DNA of 64,000 nt from Closterium sp. NIES-65 (GCA_948144175.1 CANXME010000399.1:38799-102798), one strand, 5' to 3'. Numbered from the stretch's first letter, positions 20,150 to 30,487 are shown. The notes: generated by a model from the letters alone, not told the origin. Numbers and translations are program-made.

Positions 20150-20387
20150 AAACGCTAATGCAACGCTACGATCACTCGAACATCCCCATGCCTTCTTCCA
20201 TAGTCCTCTCCCATTGTGTAGTGACTCTTTGCAGCAGCCGGGTTGGTCTGTGCTTCAGCGGACACATTTCTCTGACCTCCAGATTCTTCGGCCATTTTTA
20301 CGCGTAAGTTAATGCCAGGCGCCACCTTAGTTCGACGAAGTTTTCAGAGGTGACGATGCGAATGATTCCGAAGCCGCTCTTATACCA
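20150..20387 (-). pseudogene. 5' end of a third copia-like element P (PBS, leader, gag start)
   Basis: On the minus strand, TGGTATAAGAGCGG (20387-20374, iMet-like primer-binding site) directly follows an LTR end (CGTTACA). An ATG at 20293 then opens MAEESGGQRNVSAEAQTNPA, which stops after about 46 residues at TAG-free but short frame end near 20155. Distance and order fit the beginning of a retroelement gag that is broken after its first residues. No pol is found to the left. Confidence 0.45.
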
Positions 20388-21304
20388 TGTAACGATCAAA
20401 AGGTTGATCATGTCTAAGATAACCTCATGAATGTTCGCAAAGAGTGTGTGGTAGTGGTCGGCCCTTATGACCTCAGGTCGGAGTGAATTTAAATGACTGA
20501 TATATTCGTTTATATTAGAGTACTAGGGAATATGAAACGACATAGACTTGACATGTAATCTAAGGGGTACATGTTGTTCAGGATCCGTCACTTTGAGAGC
20601 TTACGACGAACTCATTACTGAACTAAACGCAAATCCGCTCGGTAGAATTGTGCGCCTAAGGCTTAGCTAAGATGGTCTATGGAGAGAACCAAGTAAAAAT
20701 GTCCAGCAGCCGCATGACTAGAATGGTGGAGGAAGTACAAACATTAGGGCATAGGAAGTTGGAGTTGGGGACTCCAAGAGAACCATGAGAGGGAAGGGGT
20801 TCTCCAAGAGCTAGGGTAGGATGGTAGGAACCTTCCCAGCAGCAAGGATGCAACCCTCATCATGAGGTTGTTGAGGTGTCACATGCAAATCCAATCTAGT
20901 TGGATTTTGCCTAGGTGTTGCAACATTTGCAACCCATGCTAGAAACTTCTAGCCACCCCAATCCAAAAGTCAAAGTTGCCTTCCTAACCACCCAACCAAA
21001 GATCTCTTTATAGTCATGTCCCAAGTAATCACCCAAATTAGATATAACCCCAAAAGGTAATAAGAAATCCAAATCTTGGAAATCTTGTATCTTGGGCGAT
21101 CTTGGTCGGAATAAGGCGATCTTGGTGTCGTTGAAAAGCTCTGGATTTCTCCTGCATGATCAAGCATTTAGACTTGGAGAAAAACACAGAAATGATAATA
21201 TCCAACAGCCATGCACAATGACATACGCTCATGCAAATCATGCACGCACAAGCACTCGGCAGGACGTTAGGATGACATGCACTCAGAATGACGTGCATCC
21301 AACA
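20388..21304 (-). repeat. Probable LTR of element P (about 917 bp)
   Basis: On the plus strand it starts TGTAACGATC next to the primer-binding site and ends GCATCCAACA. Read on its own strand it begins TGTTGGATGC. The last 120 bases are rich in CATGCA/ACGCACA runs, as are the LTRs of family 1 and the LTR at 29427-30301. The right boundary rests only on the CCAACA terminus, because no partner LTR is in the window. Confidence 0.45.
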
Positions 21305-21761
21305 GTACATTCCCCAGTTGCAGCAAATCCTAACCGCTCCGAAAAGTTACGAACCTGTTCGCACCACACACCTGGCCAGTGCAATTGCCTGATGGTTCTG
21401 TTTCGACGGTTGAGATGCTACGTAACCGTGCGCGATTTTTCGCGTCATTCCGTCTTTTCGCCTTCATACTCCTTACTGCGTGCTTCACTTGCTACTGATA
21501 GCAATGCACTCTCCTTCCACAATTTATTATTCGTAACAAATCTTGACTAGGATCACCTCAGGAAGGTTTGTGCAGAGTAAATTGCAGCGGAATTATTGGT
21601 CTGATGTGTGAGTGAATATAAAATGATAGAGATAATTATAACAAGTACATACATAGGCTTATACAATGGGAATGTACAGCTCTATTTAATATTCCTAACA
21701 ACCACTGTGTGACTGGATCACTATACATTGAGTTTAATCTGGCAAATCATAGATTGACAAA
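21305..21761. other. Spacer without identified features
   Basis: Moderately AT-rich, no ORF of note, no repeat recognised. It ends at the left LTR of K. Confidence 0.5.
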
Positions 21762-21883
21762 TGAGAAAACTGAAACGAGAATGGTTGAACTAAGGAATGA
21801 AAGTGGTACAAATATGCAACCCTAGAAATGTGTATCCCATATAGGCTACCCCACTACAGCCTACACAACATTATAATTTGACA
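21762..21883 (-). repeat. 3' LTR of K (about 122 bp)
   Basis: Plus-strand reading TGAGAAAACTG...TTATAATTTGACA. The right end (TGTCAAATT on the element's strand) follows the polypurine tract. The left end is assigned by similarity to the LTR at 61514. Confidence 0.75.
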
Positions 21884-21906
21884 CACCCCCATAGGCAAAG
21901 TGGGGG
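21884..21906 (-). other. Polypurine tract of K
   Basis: On the minus strand CCCACTTTGCCTATGGGGGTG lies immediately before the LTR, as in elements J, E and O. Confidence 0.7.
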
Positions 21907-22091
21907 AGAACAAGGGGTCACAAGACCAGTCAAGCAAAGCAAAACAAAGCTCAGGGTGGATCACAAAGTCACCACACATTCCGAGCACAAGTTCAAGGCT
22001 ACAGTGCCAGTTCACATGCAGGAGCACATATATATAAAGGGCTAAACAAGCAAGAGCAGGAGTATATATATTTGTGACAGTACAAGCAAGG

Positions 22092-23222
22092 TCAAGAAGT
22101 GAGCAAGTGCAGCAAGACAGGCACAAGACCAAGCTGAGTACAGAAGCGCTGATGATCACAAGGCGCAAGTGCCTTAGTGAAGATATCAGCAGTGTTGGCC
22201 TCAAAGGCCACGTACGCAAGTCGCAACTGACCACGCTCCTGCAGCTCACGAGCAAGAAAGTAGCGGAGAGCAATGTGCTTCGTTCTGTGCTCCAGGCGCT
22301 GCTCCCGACACAAGGCCAGCATGGCCTTGTTGTCTACGTACAGCACTGGAGGAGAACGAGGTGGCTCTCCGAGGTTAGTCAGCACGTAGGTGAGCCAGCG
22401 AAGCTCCTGAGCAGCCATGGCTCTGGCGTAGATCTCAGCCTCACAACTGGAGCCGAGAACGCAAGACGAGCGAGTAGCCCGCCACGAAAGGCTGAAGGTG
22501 TAACCCTGTGATGACCGCTGTGTAGCCTGGTCGTCAGCCCAAGAAGCGTCTGCGTGCCCAGTGAGGACCGCTGGACTCTGCCCTCCAAGCACTAGCCCCA
22601 TGCCTGACGTACTGCACAAGTAGCGCAACACCCTCTTCGCTGCAGCCAGGTGCTCCGGTCTGTGTCTCCCAGGAGCAACATAGCGTGCAAGAGTGCTAAG
22701 AGGGTATGCAAGGTCAGGTCGTGTGCAGGTCATCAGGTACATGAGGCAGCCAACAAGCTCTGGGTACGGGCCACTCGACTCTACGGACTCATCCAAAGGC
22801 AGAGCTGAGAGCGAGTGGCGAGTAGGCAGAGAAGTGGCCTGAGGCGAGGAGTACGTGAAGCTGAAGCGCTGAAGGACCTGCTGCACCATGTGTGATTGAG
22901 TCAGGGCAATGGTGCGCTGTGCTCTGTCCCGGGTGATCTGCAAGCCAAGGTAGCTGCGCAGTTCACCCAGATCTGTGCACGTGTGTCTCTTCTGCAGCTC
23001 GGACTTCAGGTGGGCGAGTCCAGCAGTGTCAGCAGTGGCAAAGACCAAGTCGTCGACGTACACGAAGATGTAGAACGGCGGCAAAGAGGTGTCGGTGCGC
23101 AGAATTAGCGACGGGACGGAAGTAGAGGGAGCAAACCCAAGAGCCGCAAGCGTAGTCCTCAGTGTGTCGTGCCACTCACGCGGTGCCTGGCGGAGACCGT
23201 AGACTGGCCGCCGGAGGCTCTA
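22092..23222 (-). pseudogene. RT palm and RNase H of K
   Basis: The open frame starts after a TAG at 23220-23222, where relatives have Trp. It contains FYIFVYVDDLVFATADTAG with catalytic YVDD, CTDLGELRSYLGLQITRD, TCTRPDLAYPLSTLARYVAP, and RNase H motifs TGHADASWADDQATQRSS, CEAEIYARAMAAQELRWL, LYVDNKAMLALCREQ, HIALRYFLARELQ and ANTADIFTKAL. It ends with TAG at 22092. All acidic residues that I can place are kept, so this segment is well preserved despite upstream nonsense codons. Confidence 0.88.
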
Positions 23223-23600
23223 CTGGGTGCCAGGAGGAAAAGTCCCAGTGAAGCCAGGTGGGCGGCGCAGCCAGATCTCCTCGTGTAGGCTACCCTTCAA
23301 GAAAGCAGTGCTGAAGTCAAGAGACTGAAGCTCGTAGTCGTGCTGAGCGGCTATGTGCAGCAGCACCCAAAGAGTGGTCATCTTCGGGGTGGGAGAGAAG
23401 GTCTGAAAGTAGTCAACTCCCTGCCGCTGACTGAAGCCACGAGCCACGTACCGCGCCTTGAAGACAGGTGGAGAACCTGGCGGCCGCTTCACCCTGAAGA
23501 TCCACATGCCACTGACGATGTTCGCCCCAGGCGGGGTAACCGCGTCAACGTAGATGCCTGTGGACTTCAAGGAAGCCATCTCTGCGTCCAAAGCTGCCTA
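23223..23600 (-). pseudogene. RT fingers of K
   Basis: In frame with the upstream linker and the downstream palm. It shows DAEMASLKSTGIYVDAVTPP, SGMWIFRVKRPPGS, FKARYVARGFSQRQGVDYF, TPKMTTLWVLLHIAAQ and SLDFSTAFLKGSLHEEIWL. It is bounded by TAG codons at 23598-23600 (Gln in relatives, SQW-stop-A) and 23220-23222. Confidence 0.88.
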
Positions 23601-25088
23601 CCACTGAGAGGAGTAGGGACCCTCTACGGCCTCCGCGTAAGAGCGCGCAGTCAGGATGTCAAGTGCATCCGGGTCTCCCTCAGGGGTAAGCAGTGCGGAC
23701 ACGAGATGAGGTGAAGCAGCAGCCAGACACTGGAACTCCTCCTGCCTGTCCTCAAGGACGTCCGTGCCAAGAGCACACTTACCCCCGATGGACCGAGGAC
23801 AGACAGACGCAGACTCAACAACAAGACAAGCAGCGTAGTCTAGACGACAGCGAGCAGCAAAGTCGACGAGCTCAGCTACTAGGGCAGACGCAACAGTGGA
23901 CTCAAAGGAAGGGTCAGTGACGACAGTAGCAAGGAGACGCGTGACAGTAGGACTGGCAGCAAGAAGAGAGTCCGACTCCGGGTCGGCAAGAGCAGGAAGA
24001 GAGGACTCAGGAGGAGAACGCAAAGGGACACGTGGAGGAGCAGTGGACGGACGTAGAGACATCTGGTGCGTGCCAGGGATAGGAGGAGGACGCTGACGCG
24101 AACCGAGACCACTAGTGCGAGCAGCACGAACAGGCGACGCAAGACAAGACGCAGGCTCACGACGCTTAGCAAGACCTCCAGTGGGACCAGTGTAGGGAGA
24201 AGGAGCAGGTAGTGGGAAGGCCGGGGGAAACTGTGACTGTGACTGGATAGGCGGTGGAGACTCTAAGGGAGGAGGAGGACCAAGAACCTGCTGAAGGAGC
24301 GGAACGAAGTACGGCCGAGGCCGCGCGTCGACTCCAGACGCAGCAGGGACAGCACCAGCACCCTGAGCGGCAGGACCAGCGCCAACAGCACCTCCAGCTG
24401 CAGGACCAGAAGCACCCGCAACAGGACCGCCGCCAGGACCGACAGCAGTAGCCTCAGCGCCAACACCCTCAGCAGTTCCAGCTCCAGTCGTACCCGCAGG
24501 CCCAACAGCTCCAGCACTCCCAGTACGAGCACCTCCGGGACCGGCGGCACCACCACCCTCAGCAGCCGAAGAAGCTCCAACTCCAGCAGTACGCCTCCAG
24601 CGTCGGGCAAACCACTCACGCAGCTCTTGTCGAGAGAGTGGCTCCCGCCGAGACGAAGCACCCGGAGAACCTCCAGGCCCAGCACCACCAGACGCCACAC
24701 GAGCAGGTCCAGGGGCCGCCGGCTCCCCACCCCCAGGCTCATCAGCTCCAGACGTGGCACCCCCAGGCTCAGCACCTCCAAACGTAGCACCCCCAGGCGT
24801 AGTACCCCCAGGCTCTGCACCCCCAGGCGCGGCACCCCCAGGCTCAGCACCCCTAGTCTCAGCACCCCTAGGCTCTGCACCCCTAGTAGTACCACCCGAA
24901 AGCCCAGCACCCCCTGGCGTAGCACCCACACGTGCAGCACCCCCAGAATCAGCACCCCCAGGCTCAGCACCCGCAGCAGCACCAGAGTCACCAGTAACCT
25001 CGACCGGCTCGAATGCGTCTACCTGGGACATACCTGAAGGGGCAGGACCCTGAGGGGGGAGGGGGTCTACCCGGGGGGGACCTGGCAC
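23601..25088 (-). pseudogene. Gly/Ala/Pro linker between integrase and RT of K
   Basis: About 490 residues of low-complexity sequence. An array of 15-base units encoding GGAEP-type pentapeptides (about 24730-24990) is followed by REPLSRQELREWFARRWRR, a Gly/Ala region, RPYFVPLLQQVLGPPPPL, LAKRREPASCLASPVRAAR and DVLEDRQEEFQCLAAASPH. The same order is present in E, so the linker is a family trait and not an accidental insertion. Its role is unknown. Confidence 0.75.
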
Positions 25089-26110
25089 AAGGAAAAGCGG
25101 TGGCGGGGGGAGGGAAGGAGTGCGGTAGGGGAAGAGGCGGTAGTAGGGGACCGACTCGTCAAACGTGACGTCCTAGGAGGACAGAACACGACGAAAGGTG
25201 GGGTGGTAGAACTGCCACCCTTGCGCGTCAGGGGGGAAACCAAAGAAGACACAGGGAGCAGCACGAGGGGACAGCTTGTCCGCAGACAAGTCGCGGACAA
25301 ACCCCCGAGATCCCCAGACATGGAATGCAGACGCATCGCCTACCTTCCCCGTCCACAGCAAAGCTGGGGAGGTCTCCGGCATGGAGACCCTGAGGTGAAG
25401 GTTGATCTGATGCGCCGCGTACCGAACCGCAAACGGCCGCAGAAAATGGGGGGCAGCCGCATGCATCATGGACGTACGGGCGACGTCCATGACCATGCCA
25501 ATGCGGCGCTCAGCAATCCCATTTTGTTGTGGAGAGTTCGGAAGCATAAAGGTCTGGCAGATGCCTCACGCACGGCAGTAGGCTCGCAGAAGGCCAGAGG
25601 AGAACTCTTCGCCTCGGTCAGAGTGCAGACGCAGAACAGGAAAGTTCGAGCCGAAGCTCCTCCCGAGCTGGAGACGAGCTGCGCGGATCTAGTCGATCAA
25701 CACCTCAGTGACATCACCCTTGCTGCGCAAGGGGAAGACTGTGGTGTAACGCGAGTAGTCATCAACCACCAGCAGAAAGTAGCGCTCATGACCCTGTCCA
25801 CTGACGCTGGCCGGGCCCCACACGTCCATGTGAAGCGTCTGCAGGGGGGCCTCTGTCGGGGGAAACTGAGAGGAGTGAGGGGCAGCCCGTAGCCGCCCCT
25901 CGACACAGGGGACGCACGAAGGGCCAGGCCCGGAGGAAAGGGAGGGAGGGACCGGGGAAGACCAGAGACAAGGACACGGGAAGCCATGCCTCGGAGACGA
26001 GGCAGGGAGGGGTGACCAAGATGGTGGTGCCATAGGAGAGTCTCGTGAGACAGGAGGCGACACGAGCAGGGGGCAGACTCAGGACCAGACCTGGACGCTG
26101 AAGCAAACAC
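25089..26110 (-). pseudogene. Pre-integrase and integrase of K
   Basis: Contains LLSHETLLWHHHLGHPSLPR, CVEGRLRAAPHSSQFPP, LHMDVWGPASVSGQGHERY, LHSDRGEEFSSGLL and QNGIAERRIGMVMDVARTS, so the Asp, Asp and Glu of the core are all readable. C-terminal motifs follow (WGSRGFVRDLSADKLSP, FFGFPPDAQGWQFYHP, DVTFDESVPYY). TAG at 25689-25691 replaces the Trp after VLID, TGA stands at 25566-25568, and TAG at 25173-25175. Upstream of about 26230 the coding sequence ends abruptly in the minisatellite. Confidence 0.87.
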
Positions 26111-26230
26111 CTGACCCGACGCAGCTACCTGATCAGACGCAGGGACAGGAGGAGACTCAGTGGTCAGGGTGTAGAGGCTCGACCCCGGCCGACGCGTAAA
26201 CGTGGCCAGGTGCCGGCCTGTGCGAGCATG

Positions 26231-26890
26231 CGTAGGGCGGCAGGGCCGCTGGTAGGGTGGCGGGGCCGCAGGTAGGGTGGCGGGGCCGCAGGTAGGGTGG
26301 CGGGGCCGCTAGTAGAGCGGCGGGGCCACAGTTATGGCGGCGGGGCGGGGCCTTAGGTAGGGCGACGGGGCCGGGTCGAAGGAGGGCGACGGGGCCGGTG
26401 CGCAGGTAGGGCGACGGGGCTGGGGCCGGGGCGCAGGGAGGGCGACGGGGCCGGGTCGAAGGTAGGGCGACGGGGCCGGTTCGCAGGTAGGGCGACGGGG
26501 CCGGGGCTGGGGCGCAGGTAGGGCGACGGGGCCGGGTCGAAGGTAGGGCGACGGGGCCGGTACGCAGGTAGGGCGACAGAGCCGGGGCCGGGTTGCAGGT
26601 AGGGCGACGGGGCCTGAGTCGGAGGTGGGGCGACGGGGCCGGAGTCGCAAGTAGCGACGGGGCTATGGCCGGGGCCGCAAGTAGGGCGACGGGGCCAGGG
26701 TCGCAGTTGGAGCGACGGGGCCAGGGCACCAGTAGGGCGCAGGGCTAGGGCCGAGGCGCAGGTAGGGCGACGGGGCCGGGGCGCAGGTGGGGCGACGGGG
26801 CTAGGGTCGGGGCCGCAGGTATGGCGGCGGGGCCACGGTCGCACGTAGGGCGACGGGGCTGAGGCCGTAGGTAGGGCGACGGGGTCGTTA
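26231..26890 (-). repeat. GC-rich minisatellite abutting K
   Basis: Imperfect tandem units with the core GTAGGGCGACGGGGCCGG (plus-strand reading), 18-50 bases apart, about 25 copies. The first copies (26231-26310) are a more regular 20-base GGTAGGGTGGCGGGGCCGCA array. On the element's strand the core GGCCCCGTCGCCCTAC is close to the leader repeats of H, I and E (GGCCCCGTCGCCGCCCCTA), so this is probably the leader of K after deletion of gag. Long GC ORFs on the minus strand here are not genes. Confidence 0.75.
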
Positions 26891-26988
26891 GGGCCTCTCC
26901 CAGCGCGCACGATAACGAGAGCGCGAGGCGCACCACGTGGCTGGTGGGTTGTGCGCACCTCAAGGCCTCCCGATTATGTTGCGCACAC

Positions 26989-27213
26989 CTGGAAGCCAGC
27001 GGCCTTGACGGTGTCGACCCACTGCGTCGCGTTGAGCGCCGCCGGGTCAAACAGCCGCGGGTCCTCGCGCCCCGTGCCCCACTCGCGGTCCGTGAATGTG
27101 TTCATGCCCACGTAGAAGAACGCCGCCAGCTCAGCACGCTGACGTGTCAGCTGGCGCGCTGTGGGGATGGGAAGCAGCGGCGGGGGCGGAGGAAGGGGAG
27201 AGCATAAGCACAT
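26989..27213 (-). CDS. First-exon fragment of an alpha-L-fucosidase (GH29-like)
   Basis: The minus-strand frame from ATG 27213 encodes a Pro-rich start (PPPPPLLPIPTARQL) and then AFFYVGMNTFTDREWGTG, DPRLFDPAALNATQW and KAAGFQ. From family knowledge, plant alpha-L-fucosidases of glycoside hydrolase family 29 have the same order: PTA-QL, FLHFGxNTFTDSEWGTG, FNP-LNASQW, AK-GF. They remove terminal fucose from cell-wall and glycoprotein glycans in the secretory pathway or apoplast. The frame reaches CAG/GTGTGC at 26989/26988, a plausible donor in phase 0, exactly where homologues continue with the LTAKHHDG motif. That next exon was not found in the window. An unusual point is YVG in place of HFG. 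No signal peptide is visible from this ATG. Catalytic residues lie in the missing part. Element K lies just downstream. Confidence 0.7.
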
Positions 27214-28012
27214 AGAGAGAGGGCGGGGGGCGAGGGATAGGGAGGAAAGGAGTTAGGCGAGTGGGGGTGGAGGGCTAAGGCACGCGAGTGCGAGGAGGAG
27301 GAGGAGCAATGGAGGGGCAAGAAGAAGAGAGAGCGCATGAGGGTGGTGGCAAGGATGGGGGGGAAAAGCGTCCATGACGGCGCGTGTGGCGTGCGCAACA
27401 GGGAACGACAACTGTAACAGTGCAGCAGCCGAATGCTGCCAACTGCAACACAAGTGGGCAAAAGTCAATTGTAACAGTGCAACAAGACAATTTCCAAGAA
27501 CAGTGCAGGTGGGCGGAAGTCAAGCGCCACCTCACCTACAGTCCGGATTGGTCAAGCGACTCAACCTCCAATTGGGCGACGAAGTTCCGACACGCAGCCC
27601 AAATCAATCCCACGCACGAAAATTATGAAACGCAGAACACCGAAGTTCCGACCGCTCGCCGACTTCGCCAACAATACTGACAAAATTACAGCCCCGTAAC
27701 CAAGCTCCCCGTCCAATCCCGTACCGCAATAATTCTCTGAATTTCATGGCAGGTTCATTTCAAAGGGTTAGGTTACCATTAAGAAATTCAGAGAGGGTCG
27801 CGACTTTTGAGTGCAACTCGATGTTAGAATGTGCTCTATAAAATTGTACTCTCAAATTTGTGAAGTCACAATGCAAATTCCAGAGAACTTTAGAGTGCTT
27901 CCCATACCGTTTTCCAAGCCGACTAAGGCTGCTACTTCCCTGCCAGCAACGTTTCACCGGTAATCAGAGCCTGGCTAGTCATTTTGCACGCTCCCGCCAT
28001 ATTCTAGACCCT
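27214..28012 (+). other. Region before gypsy gag: possible 5' LTR and primer-binding site
   Basis: No gene. GGTAATCAGAGCCTGG at 27959-27974 resembles an iMet primer-binding site with one extra A, and CTATAAAA at 27835-27842 is a TATA-like motif. The stretch from about 27410 to 27956 could therefore be the 5' LTR of the gag-bearing element that follows. A near-duplicate TGTAACAGTGCA occurs at 27413 and 27470. The LTR start is not defined, as no second copy is recognised. Confidence 0.35.
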
Positions 28013-28860
28013 ATGGCTAGGCCGTCTGATATGACGCCGGAACTCTGGAACGAGTTTGTCACCAATATGCGCCGAGAAATTGAACGCGAGTGCGTGACAG
28101 GATTCTTGGCGAATTCCAGAAACGTGGACTCCTGCGCGCACAGGTGCCGGCGCCAGCACCTGCTGTGGTCTCTGCACATCTGAAAGCACCGGAACCTGAG
28201 CCATTTTTCCCAGGAAAACGAGACCTACTACCATTGCGAAAGTGGCTCTTCCAAATGGAGGAGTACCTTTCCCTATGCCACGTGAACCAAGCCGAATGGG
28301 CGCGTCACGCTGGCATGATGCTGCGAGGAGCTGCTACTACTTGGTGGCAGAGCTGCCACTCTACAATTTCAACATATGAAGAATTTTCAGCATCACTCAC
28401 CATGAACTTTGAACCCGTCAACGCGATTGAACGTGCCCGGGACAACCTCGCTGCACTACGCCAACACCGCTCCGTAGCCGAATACGTCAACCATTTCCGA
28501 GAGTTGGTGTTTGAGATTCCCGTTATCCCTGCCTACGAGCTGATGGATAAGTTTAAGCGCGGGCAGAAACCAAAGATACGCACCAAGGTGGAGCTGCGCG
28601 GATGCACGTCAATGGATGACATGATCCGTATGGCAGAGCGCTTCGACACGATCAACTTTGCTGCGTTCCAACGCTTCAATGGCATGGAGATGGGCCACAC
28701 GAATCACGCTCCAGCTGCTCGTGCAAATGGTCCTACACCTATGGAGCTGGGAATGATGGAGAAGTAGCCGCGGAATTCCTCAAACGTTATGTGCTACCAA
28801 TGCGGGAAGATTGGGCACATCAAGCGTAATTGCCCCAATCATCGAAGCCTAAACAAATGA
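28013..28860 (+). pseudogene. Ty3/gypsy-type gag with zinc knuckle (broken)
   Basis: Starts MARPSDMTPELWNEFVTNMR and loses frame near 28085 (one base short). It then reads LPLRKWLFQMEEYLSLC, WARHAGMMLRGAATTWW, ERARDNLAALRQHRSVAEYV and MELGMMEK. These match the retrotransposon gag domain pattern of chromoviral and other Ty3 elements (W...L.G.A..WW, L..L.Q..SV..Y...F). TAG at 28765-28767 follows, and the same frame then encodes the CCHC knuckle CYQCGKIGHIKRNC (CX2CX4HX4C) before TGA near 28860. Gag would package the RNA. The frameshift plus the stop suggest decay and not programmed recoding, though this is not certain. Confidence 0.75.
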
Positions 28861-29426
28861 CGGGGAAACGGACAGCGCCAGTAGTAGTGGGGCAGACCTC
28901 TGGCGCGTCGCATGCCCCGCTTCTCCCAACCCCATCATTCATCGGCACCTCTGAACTGTACACAACATCAAACGCTCCATACCCCGCCATCATCATATGG
29001 GCAAAAATCAAGGACCGCTACGTAGATTTTCTACTTGATACCGGAGCTTCAGCAAATTTTCTCTCTCCCTCAATTGTTGCTGAACTATCTCTTCCCGAAG
29101 ATCCCAACAGCACCCCACAGGACGTGATCATGGCAGATGGTACTCGGCGGCGCTGCGGACCTACCCTCCTCCCCGTGCCCTGCATGTTTGGAAGCCTCGA
29201 GGTGACGGTTACGTTCGAGCAGATGCACCTTGGCGGCTACAAAGGCGTTCTTGGTCGACCGTGGCTATATCAGCTTGGACCGCGAATCTATTGGCGTAAC
29301 GCAACTGTCACCGTCGGCAACTACGACCTCCCATCCCGCTCCTACCATCGACCATGGTCATCCCCAACAGCTTCAGCATCATCAACTCATCCACCCCAAC
29401 CTGCCCCACCTCCATCCTCCCATGTC
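28830..29426 (+). pseudogene. Retropepsin-like protease of the gypsy-type element, truncated
   Basis: Reads in the -1 frame relative to the zinc knuckle. It contains YVDFLLDTGASANFLSPSI (catalytic DTGA with the hydrophobic surround), DVIMADGTRRRCGP and GYKGVLGRPWLYQLGP, the usual order for a Ty3-type aspartic protease. It continues into a Ser/Pro-rich stretch and is cut at 29426, where an LTR-like sequence starts. No reverse transcriptase or integrase of this element is present. Confidence 0.75.
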
Positions 29427-30301
29427 TGTTAAAGACTAAGGACGGAGTCTAGGAAGTTATGGGGCCGGAATATCACAAAATCGTTGGTCTGAATTTCTGG
29501 ACGGAATCGTCGACTTCACAAGAAACGTCAAGAACAAAACTTTCACAGATAGAATTGTCTCAAACTCAAGTATGATGTAGCTCTTAACCGTGGCTATCTT
29601 TTCCAAATTGAATCATGTCAAAAGACGGAGTAGAACTCGAGTTATGAATTTTGGCACACTAGGGGGTGAGCTGGCATGAAGTATTAACTCAATCACAATT
29701 GTTTTACAAGTTCTCACAAGTGCCACACCAAGAAGGTTGGAGTGGCTAGAAAGTAGGTAGGAGGGAAGAGGAGGACGAGAGGGAAGGTCCCAATGAGTCC
29801 CCAACCTAGGAAACCCCATAAGCACATCAAATCCCCTTCCTATGGCAACCCCACTTTTACTTCTGTCACTTTCCAACCCATGCCATCCACCTCACCCAAC
29901 TTGGCCACACTTGCAAACCTGGTTTGGCTTCTCCCAACCACATAGCAGCATCAACACTGATGGGGACAAATTTCCCAACCCCCAAAAAGTCTATACCTCA
30001 TATTGAGTCAACCCGCAAAGTTCCCATAGTCGTCGCAACCAAATGTGAAAAGTATACGAACTTCGAACGTTCGTAACTTTCTTGCTCGTGCTCCGACTGA
30101 AACGATTCTTGGTTCGACGGAAAGCTTGAGCAAAAGAGTCACTTCATATATCTGCTCAAGCCAGATCACATTCACACACACTCAGAAAATCCAAACCGCA
30201 CAAAACACATATTCTTGCACACACCCACACCACGCATGCAACGCACGAACATATGATGGGAGGCAGACAAACGTGAATGCGAATGATAGCATCACATAAC
30301 A
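29427..30301 (-). repeat. Probable 3' LTR of another copia lineage (M), about 875 bp
   Basis: Plus-strand reading starts TGTTAAAGAC and ends CACATAACA, giving the terminal inverted repeat TGTTA/TAACA. The right end is followed by GACTCCCCC (a polypurine tract on the minus strand) and by a copia pol terminus, which fixes orientation. The left end coincides with the abrupt end of the gypsy protease. The stretch near 30150-30290 is rich in CACACA/ACGCA like the family-1 LTR. Confidence 0.6.
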
Positions 30302-30358
30302 GACTCCCCCTATGGCTGCCAACCATCATCTCTCATGCCTTAGCTCATTCATGCACAC

Positions 30359-30487
30359 TCAATGCACACTCATTCCAGCAAGCTTCATGCCCTTCCAGTG
30401 CTCAGGTTCTGCCAGGCACTTGGTGAGAACGTCAGCCGCCTGCTGCTGGGTCTTCACAATCTCCAGCCGCACCTCCTTATCCCGGTG
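30359..30487 (-). pseudogene. C-terminal RNase H fragment of copia lineage M
   Basis: The minus-strand frame encodes DKEVRLEIVKTQQQAADVLT and then KCLAEPEHWKGMKLAGMSVH before TGA at 30361-30359. It lines up with the last residues of the family-1 polyprotein (IKTHQQPADFLTKRLADESHW, RMSGMSMN) but is clearly another lineage. Homology stops at about 30487, so only the last 42 residues remain. Confidence 0.75.

Larger units (their letters stand above)
21762..26890 (-). mobile_element. Family-2 copia element K (minus strand), gag deleted
   Basis: Read on the minus strand: leader-type minisatellite, then directly pre-integrase, integrase, linker, RT and RNase H, then polypurine tract and 3' LTR. 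Gag, protease and 5' LTR are missing. The pol frame from 26063 to 22092 is continuous and is broken only by five in-frame stop codons, with no frameshift. Confidence 0.88.

Noticed and set aside
26231..26310. Regular 20-bp repeats considered as a CRISPR-like array
   Set aside because: The units are tandem with no unique spacers, in a eukaryotic transposon setting.
26157..26958. Overlapping Pro/Arg/Thr-rich ORFs of up to 201 codons
   Set aside because: All frames of a GC-rich tandem array remain open; no protein homology.
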